A DNA stretch of 50,666 nucleotides from Bacteroidota bacterium (GTDB lineage Bacteria; Bacteroidota; Bacteroidia; Bacteroidales; GCA-2748055): NCBI GenBank assembly GCA_024244665.1, contig JAAEOI010000386.1:1-50666 (forward strand). The letters run 5' to 3'. A program made the position numbers and the translations under genes. The notes beneath the pieces are model-generated. The model made no database searches, had not been told where the DNA came from, and worked only from the letters and a program-made list of their open reading frames with translations. Shown here piece after piece: positions 46,901 to 50,666 of this stretch; position 1 is the first letter of the stretch; each line of letters begins with the position of its first letter.

Positions 46901-47646
46901 GCCAATACTTCAAGACCAGATGGAGCCACAAGAACAGTAGCATCGGTAGCACCTGCCCATGAATCGCTAATTTTGAAATCATACAGATTTACATTTGCAG
47001 CATCAAAAGCAAGCCGGACTATATCGAGGTTAACTCCTGTCGCACCTCCAGCTGCTTCCAAATCCCAACTACCTGCAGCAGGTTCATCAGTTGGAATGGC
47101 ATCTCCACCTGCGTAGGAGACAATATTCATAAATCCTGTACCGGAATACCAATACTTTGCAACTACAAGATAAGCTTTATCATTTTCAATGACACCTGCA
47201 GCACTGGATCCTGAAACTGAGCCGGAAGCTGCATAAGCATCTATTGTTCCATCAGCCTTTATTCCTATTGCATAACGAAAAAGATCATCAGAAGCTCTTC
47301 GTCCTTGCAAAACAAATTCGCCTGTGGCGTCCTTTTTTACAATAAATGACATGTAAAAAGTAGAGGAACCCAATGGTATACCAGCACTTAAAGTCCGGGC
47401 TATACCAAAACCTCCATCTGTAGCATCAAATGCTCCATTGTTAACAGTAACACCACTTGTTGCTGGAGCAACATAGGTCCATGCATCGGCCCATCCGGAA
47501 CCAGATATGCCATTGACATCCGTCAAAGGGCCATCATCGATATCAAAATCGTCCCAGACAGTTACCTGTGCCTGAGTGACCGTGAAATTCGCAAATAATG
47601 CGAAAAGGAATAATACTATTCCAATAGTAAATTTCTTTGTTTTCAT
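43954..47646 (-). CDS. large non-catalytic T9SS surface protein (LamG-like, Ig-like, CBM9-like)
   Basis: 1230 residues: signal peptide (about 1-26, ending VTQAQ); LamG-like module 1 about 28-240; Fn3 about 243-325; Big_5/SbsA-type Ig-like repeats about 328-425 and 428-525 (PPTVVEVSPENNAVNVDETS pattern); LamG-like module 2 about 532-760; Fn3 about 765-845; CBM9-like domain about 845-1050 (VIDGAVDDAWANAF); third Big_5 repeat about 1053-1155; T9SS-type tail about 1157-1230 (LTQGIYIVKTEAG). No enzyme domain was seen. It appears to be an adhesin or glycan-tethering protein displayed at the surface that brings the substrate to the SusCD complex. The gap to the DUF1735 protein is 38 bp. Confidence 0.8.
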   Translation of the reverse strand: MKTKKFTIGIVLFLFALFANFTVTQAQVTVWDDFDIDDGPLTDVNGISGSGWADAWTYVAPATSGVTVNNGAFDATDGGFGIARTLSAGIPLGSSTFYMSFIVKKDATGEFVLQGRRASDDLFRYAIGIKADGTIDAYAASGSVSGSSAAGVIENDKAYLVVAKYWYSGTGFMNIVSYAGGDAIPTDEPAAGSWDLEAAGGATGVNLDIVRLAFDAANVNLYDFKISDSWAGATDATVLVAPSGLEVLATSATTANLKWMNNAYNEVGSKIYMGGNEVGTVGPDLEQYELTGLTNQTEYTVGVSAYDGATETAATELTFTFEQDETPPTVVEVSPENNAVNVDETSDISITFSEAMNQASVLGALTVAPVLANPVYTWESETKLTISADDLASATQYTVTVGAAATDLSGNALTEYVTAFTVILKDVIPPTIIETTPANNATDVLITSSIAITFSEGMDKASVEGAITLAPEIANAAYRWNGDTMVTILGDKLAINTAYTLTIGTAAMDLKANALAAEEVVAFTTGSTDMVYDDFKISDGVLTSSNGSTGTGWDGPWVYETTGYIGGPVYAINEYMSGSGPIPLSGSGVGHITRWMNHKFSIPSTDFYMSFLAYRTADGSFDVLGGDNPSNARYRAGVGVSPEGALRFRKTTGKVETSTTTNQFEAGTTYLVVSKYTGNESAKVKIFKSGDATAEPADGEWDFETEMGSTGVKMEIIGLLYRSSAANIDEVKVGSSWDEVSGTTITDISEFPLIAPSRLDLEGSSTSTADLYWSDNCIVEEGFKIYLDETEVGTVGENENYFKLTGLTEDQTYIIKVSSYDGDTERFSDTISVTFKFDAENYVDTKIEIAKTDVAPVIDGAVDDAWANAFKNPVKRVSDEGELAPVDAADYQCTWSAMWDNDNLYFLFEVADEKLVFNDGSGTDIGQDDGFDMPMAVGENGEWTMNRLNLVAPAGSDTTLYIHEGMAAIKGAEKAYKFTENGYTIELSVVLRDYDENIGLFPEGTQFRIDVRYNDDDTEADRDGQYTWTDKNKDGWSWDNANSLGSVTLVGVIDNDAPTVTGTTPADDATGIALDSDITITFSEAMDKASVEAAISVVPTLTNATYTWDGDTEVTIAADDLTVSTAYTVTVATTAKDANGNGLAEEFSFSFSSGNEVGIEEINARVMSVYVSENGSLLNILNYEGMADIYSVSGRKILRVENTAEAVNIGHLTQGIYIVKTEAGAVKFVK

Positions 47647-47662
47647 AGTAGATAGTTTTAAT

Positions 47663-47680
47663 TAAAAATTTGAATTTTTA
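47663..47680. other. AT-only 8-bp perfect inverted repeat in the leader of the 47646 gene
   Basis: TAAAAATT (47663-47670), TG, then AATTTTTA (47673-47680). It fills most of the 38-bp gap between two operon genes and so lies just before the start codon at 47646. With only A/T pairs it is a weak structure and may be a chance product of an AT-rich leader. Confidence 0.25.
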
Positions 47681-47684
47681 TTAT

Positions 47685-48572
47685 TTATTGCCATTGATTC
47701 AATCCGTCCAAAACTCTGTTACGGAAAATAAGAGTGTCACTAACGGTATAGCTATTACCATCAGCATCCTGGTATTTGTAGTTAAGATAAAACTCACGTC
47801 TTTCTGGTTCATAGCTTGATACACTATTTGGCGCTACCTGCCATAATGAAGCGTTGTTTGCCAGAATCCCAACAGTATTATCTTCATTTACAGATAATTT
47901 GAAACTATAATTTGTGCCGGCAGACTTCTGATCAGCGATCCCATTGCTTATGAGAGTATCATGGGTAAGAGTTGTTAACTCCCAATTATTTACAGCGTTT
48001 GTTACCGGTTCTTCCTGGTGGTAGCGGATCACACTATCTGCTCCACTTACAGAATCAATTCGAAGTACTCCATTGTGATAATAGTGCCCAAATTTTGCAG
48101 CCTCGACCTTTAGTGTTAATATCATTGTGGTCTTTGCTTCAAGAATGGTGTCAAGAGAAGTTGCTGTTAAGCTGAAGGGGATATAGTAATTGATCGTGTC
48201 GGCAGTATTGAAAAAATCTTCAGTAACAGTAAGGCTTATTTCACCCCCCAGATCACCGGGAAGTATTTCAAATTGCTGATCGTTGCTTAAGGTGTAGTAT
48301 GACTCGGGTAGAAGTGTAAGAGTGCTGTCTGCTTGAATGGTATTATCAATCTCGTAACTTACCCATTCGCTGCTTGTATTTTCCCGTCTGCCTCCCATTT
48401 GAACTGCCAATTGTATATGATCAAATTCACCATAAACAAAAGTGCGTTCCAATGTCTGATGAGGAAAATATACTGCGGTATATTCAAAATCTTTCGTATA
48501 ATCATCATAGAAATAATCCTTGCATGATGTCAGCGTCAGCATTGCAATAATAATATATAATAGCTTTCTCAT
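47685..48572 (-). CDS. DUF1735/DUF4361 surface glycan-binding lipoprotein
   Basis: 295 residues with a lipoprotein signal MRKLLYIIIAMLTLTSC (Cys17). The N-terminal half (YTAVYFPHQTLERTFVYGEF) is a DUF1735 (BT_3987-like) domain and the C-terminal half (YHNGVLRIDSVSGADSVIRY to RNRVLDGLNQWQ) is a DUF4361-type domain. This pair is the standard third gene after susD in many Bacteroidota loci, where it acts as a surface carbohydrate-binding accessory, analogous to SusE/F. Placed 20 bp downstream of susD, it should bind the polysaccharide or large oligosaccharides at the outer membrane. The specific ligand cannot be read from the sequence. Confidence 0.88.
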   Translation of the reverse strand: MRKLLYIIIAMLTLTSCKDYFYDDYTKDFEYTAVYFPHQTLERTFVYGEFDHIQLAVQMGGRRENTSSEWVSYEIDNTIQADSTLTLLPESYYTLSNDQQFEILPGDLGGEISLTVTEDFFNTADTINYYIPFSLTATSLDTILEAKTTMILTLKVEAAKFGHYYHNGVLRIDSVSGADSVIRYHQEEPVTNAVNNWELTTLTHDTLISNGIADQKSAGTNYSFKLSVNEDNTVGILANNASLWQVAPNSVSSYEPERREFYLNYKYQDADGNSYTVSDTLIFRNRVLDGLNQWQ

Positions 48573-48591
48573 TTTTCTTGATTCTTAATTA

Positions 48592-50382
48592 TTATTCCCA
48601 GCCTTCATTCTGGACAAGGTTTGGCATCAGATTTATTTCACTATATGGAATCGGTAAACTTTCAGAGGCAAAAGCACGTACTTCCACCTCAAATTCTTCA
48701 TAATGTTTTCCATTGGGAGAGTCTTCGTCCAGGGTGATTCTTATCCCGTGTACCGGAGTGTTCACCTCCAAGCCCCAGCGTCTCAGGTCCCAGAAACGGG
48801 TATCTTCAAAACATAGTTCAATTCTACGTTCATTGCGGATGAAATCCCTGAATGCTTCTTGTCCCTGGGCTGCAACCTCGTCCAGATAGTAATCTTTTGT
48901 ATCACCTGGATCTACCAGGCTTTTAAAACCTACCCGGCCCCTGATCTTCCCCAGAATATCTTTGGCGGATACTCCATAATCCGATACAGTAGTCGGATCA
49001 GCCATAATTTCATTCAGTGCTTCGGCAAAAAACAGGTAGAGGTTGGTCTGACTGATGGCCGTATAAAAGACCAATGAGCCGTTTTTTCGTGAAGGATATA
49101 ATTCAGTATTGTTTCCATTGTAAAATTTATTCAGGTAATAGCCGGTTTTTGTTCCGGTAATTGGGAAAGCTTCACGTGACTCTTCTCCTCCAACGTAGGT
49201 GTCAACAGTGTAATTCTCCAATCCAAGATCCACGTGTCCGTTTAATACAGTTCCATCATAAATAATTGAAGACTTTAATCGCGGATCACTAAATTGATAG
49301 GGAGAGTATGTTTCAAGAAGATCCAAAACCTCCTGAGAATGCATTTCATATGGATATCCATCAGACAGGGGGAAGCATTTCACCAGGTCGCGTGAGGGAT
49401 TGGTCTCTCCATCGCCCCTGTATGAGGGTGGATAATTTTGTAGTTCGTTACCAAAGTAGTTACTTGAAAAATGACTTCGCCAAATTGCATCCCTATTACT
49501 GGTGTTTAAAAAATCTCTTGGCTGCAGTGAATTTCCATTCAGCGAACCATCATATTCTTCCAGTGCCACTGCCAGATGGAAGGCTGCAGAATCCATGGTA
49601 ATCGTCCCGTCAGTGTAGGCCGGACTTGCTGCAAAAACATATGCCATGGCCTTTAAGGAACGGGCGGCGTGGGTAGTTGGTGCACCATAATGCGTCTCTC
49701 CTGTTACAATGTCATTCCCGGAATAATCATTTTGGAGATAGATCACTGCAGAATCACAATCGGCAGCTATGGCCAAAACAGTTTCAACATAAGTGCTACG
49801 GCTCAATTCAAATGCTTCCTCTTCAGACAGGATGGTCTTCACTACCGGAATTCCCAATGATTCTCCTCCGACTTCAGCACCATAAAGTTTCAATAAACTC
49901 CAGTGATACCATGCTCTCAGGAAATATGCTTCGCCTCTATACTGAATAAAGGCTTTTGCATTTTCCGTTGAATCGGTATAATACATTACATCATGCTCTT
50001 CATCATCATCACCTATCGGGCTTAGACCGTTCTCCATAAATAGATTAAGGCTTCTGATATATCGGTAATATTCATTCCATTTGTCCATGGTATTATTGGA
50101 TGCTGACAAAAGTCCCATTCCAAAGTTTCGCATGTTTCCAGAAACATTGTTGCTTACAGCATTATCCGTAGCGATATCTGTATAATTGTACTCTACTGTT
50201 CTGAAAGTCGTTGGAATACCTCCGTATGCATAGTATAGCGGCCCGCGGGCAAAAGATGGGTTATCCCACACGAATTCTTCGTCATAGGTTCCCTTGCCTT
50301 CCAGCTCTGGTTCAAGAAAGTCTTCGCAGGAAACCATTGCTGCTGCTATTATGAGGAACAATATGAAGCTTACATATTTCAT
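48592..50382 (-). CDS. susD: SusD/RagB-family outer-membrane glycan-binding lipoprotein
   Basis: 596 residues from the Met at 50382, preferred over 50409 because an AGGAAAA ribosome-binding-like stretch precedes it and the lipoprotein signal MKYVSFILFLIIAAAMVSC (Cys19) follows. The SusD helical (TPR-like) scaffold opens with CEDFLEPELEGKGTYDEE and closes with the family block FRDFIRNERRIELCFEDTRFWDLRRWG. SusD sits on the SusC TonB-dependent transporter as a lid that captures oligosaccharides for import. It is encoded 12 bp after the partial susC. The susC-susD pair defines the locus as a PUL and marks the upstream end of the operon for this window. The name is by family, not by proven starch specificity. 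Confidence 0.95.
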   Translation of the reverse strand: MKYVSFILFLIIAAAMVSCEDFLEPELEGKGTYDEEFVWDNPSFARGPLYYAYGGIPTTFRTVEYNYTDIATDNAVSNNVSGNMRNFGMGLLSASNNTMDKWNEYYRYIRSLNLFMENGLSPIGDDDEEHDVMYYTDSTENAKAFIQYRGEAYFLRAWYHWSLLKLYGAEVGGESLGIPVVKTILSEEEAFELSRSTYVETVLAIAADCDSAVIYLQNDYSGNDIVTGETHYGAPTTHAARSLKAMAYVFAASPAYTDGTITMDSAAFHLAVALEEYDGSLNGNSLQPRDFLNTSNRDAIWRSHFSSNYFGNELQNYPPSYRGDGETNPSRDLVKCFPLSDGYPYEMHSQEVLDLLETYSPYQFSDPRLKSSIIYDGTVLNGHVDLGLENYTVDTYVGGEESREAFPITGTKTGYYLNKFYNGNNTELYPSRKNGSLVFYTAISQTNLYLFFAEALNEIMADPTTVSDYGVSAKDILGKIRGRVGFKSLVDPGDTKDYYLDEVAAQGQEAFRDFIRNERRIELCFEDTRFWDLRRWGLEVNTPVHGIRITLDEDSPNGKHYEEFEVEVRAFASESLPIPYSEINLMPNLVQNEGWE

Positions 50383-50421
50383 TTTTCCTGTTTTAAACGT
50401 TGTTATCAATATAATTTATCA

Positions 50422-50666
50422 CTAAAAATTAACACTTAGACCACCCGTAAATGTTCTGGCAGAAGGGTAGGTGCTAACTCCCAGGTTCAGGTATTCAGGA
50501 TCAAGATCCTTGATTTCTGAAAATGTAAGGAGGTTGGTGCCTCTTAGAAACAATCTAATATTCGATATATTCAACTTATCAATAAGGCTTTCCGGAAGGT
50601 CATATGACAATTCTACATTTTTAATCTTAAAGAACGCAGCATTTCTTAACCAGTAGGTTGAAGTGA
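50422..50666 (-). CDS. susC: SusC-type TonB-dependent receptor, C-terminus only
   Basis: The frame runs from the window edge to a stop at 50422 and encodes about 81 residues: TSTYWLRNAAFFKIKNVELS, then YDLPESLIDKLNISNIRLFL, RGTNLLTFSEIKDLDPEYLN and YPSARTFTGGLSVNF. The pattern WLRNASFxxxKNVELxY...RxxxxGxNLxxxS...DPE...YPxxRTxxxGLxxxF is the standard last beta-strands of SusC barrels. The N-terminal plug and carboxypeptidase-regulatory extension lie beyond the right edge. It forms the import pore partnered with SusD, energised by TonB. Confidence 0.93.
   Translation of the reverse strand, partial: TSTYWLRNAAFFKIKNVELSYDLPESLIDKLNISNIRLFLRGTNLLTFSEIKDLDPEYLNLGVSTYPSARTFTGGLSVNF

Noticed and set aside
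1..50666. tRNA, rRNA, CRISPR or insertion sequence
   Set aside because: No cloverleaf-like sequence, rRNA stretch, spaced direct repeats or transposase-like protein was noticed in the gaps, which are nearly all under 120 bp.

Overview
The window reads as a polysaccharide-utilisation region from a Bacteroidota chromosome, probably a marine or sediment member of the Bacteroidales/Marinilabiliales-Prolixibacteraceae type. Evidence for this: the C-terminus of a SusC-type TonB-dependent receptor followed by SusD and a DUF1735/DUF4361 lipoprotein, four proteins with type IX secretion (T9SS) C-terminal tails, many lipoprotein signals, and Tat-type Gfo/Idh/MocA oxidoreductases. The exact taxon cannot be fixed from the sequence.

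Right block (50666 down to 12362, all minus strand, read right to left). Genes are tightly packed with short gaps or 4-base overlaps, so this looks like one long operon: susC (partial) - susD - DUF1735/DUF4361 surface lipoprotein - large non-catalytic T9SS protein with LamG-like, Ig-like and CBM9-like modules - 974-aa protein of unknown family - beta-helix enzyme candidate A1 - esterase-like protein - beta-helix candidate C - sulfatase - beta-helix candidate B1 - beta-helix candidate B2 - beta-helix candidate A2 - 5'-truncated sugar isomerase - two tandem GH106 rhamnosidases - GH78 rhamnosidase - second sulfatase. The content (two sulfatases, GH106 x2, GH78 x2 in the window, five beta-helix proteins) points to a sulfated, L-rhamnose-containing polysaccharide. 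None of the usual ulvan-lyase or unsaturated-uronyl-hydrolase families is recognisable, so the backbone cleavage is probably done by the beta-helix proteins.

Left block (6928 down to 1, minus strand): a GC-richer GH78 rhamnosidase, then DUF1080 - Gfo/Idh/MocA - Gfo/Idh/MocA - DUF1080 (partial). This gene set matches the oxidative 3-keto-glycoside cleavage route known from gut Bacteroides. Between the blocks is the only plus-strand gene (7123-12354), a 1743-aa fusion of an alpha/beta-hydrolase-like domain, a central part with two CXXCH heme-type motifs, and two tandem propeller-like repeats. It is divergent from the left operon across a 194-bp region that carries a near-perfect 28-bp palindrome.

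No transcriptional regulator, RNA gene, CRISPR array or insertion sequence was seen. No gene-free stretch exceeds 300 bases; the longest are 6929-7122 and 43836-43953.
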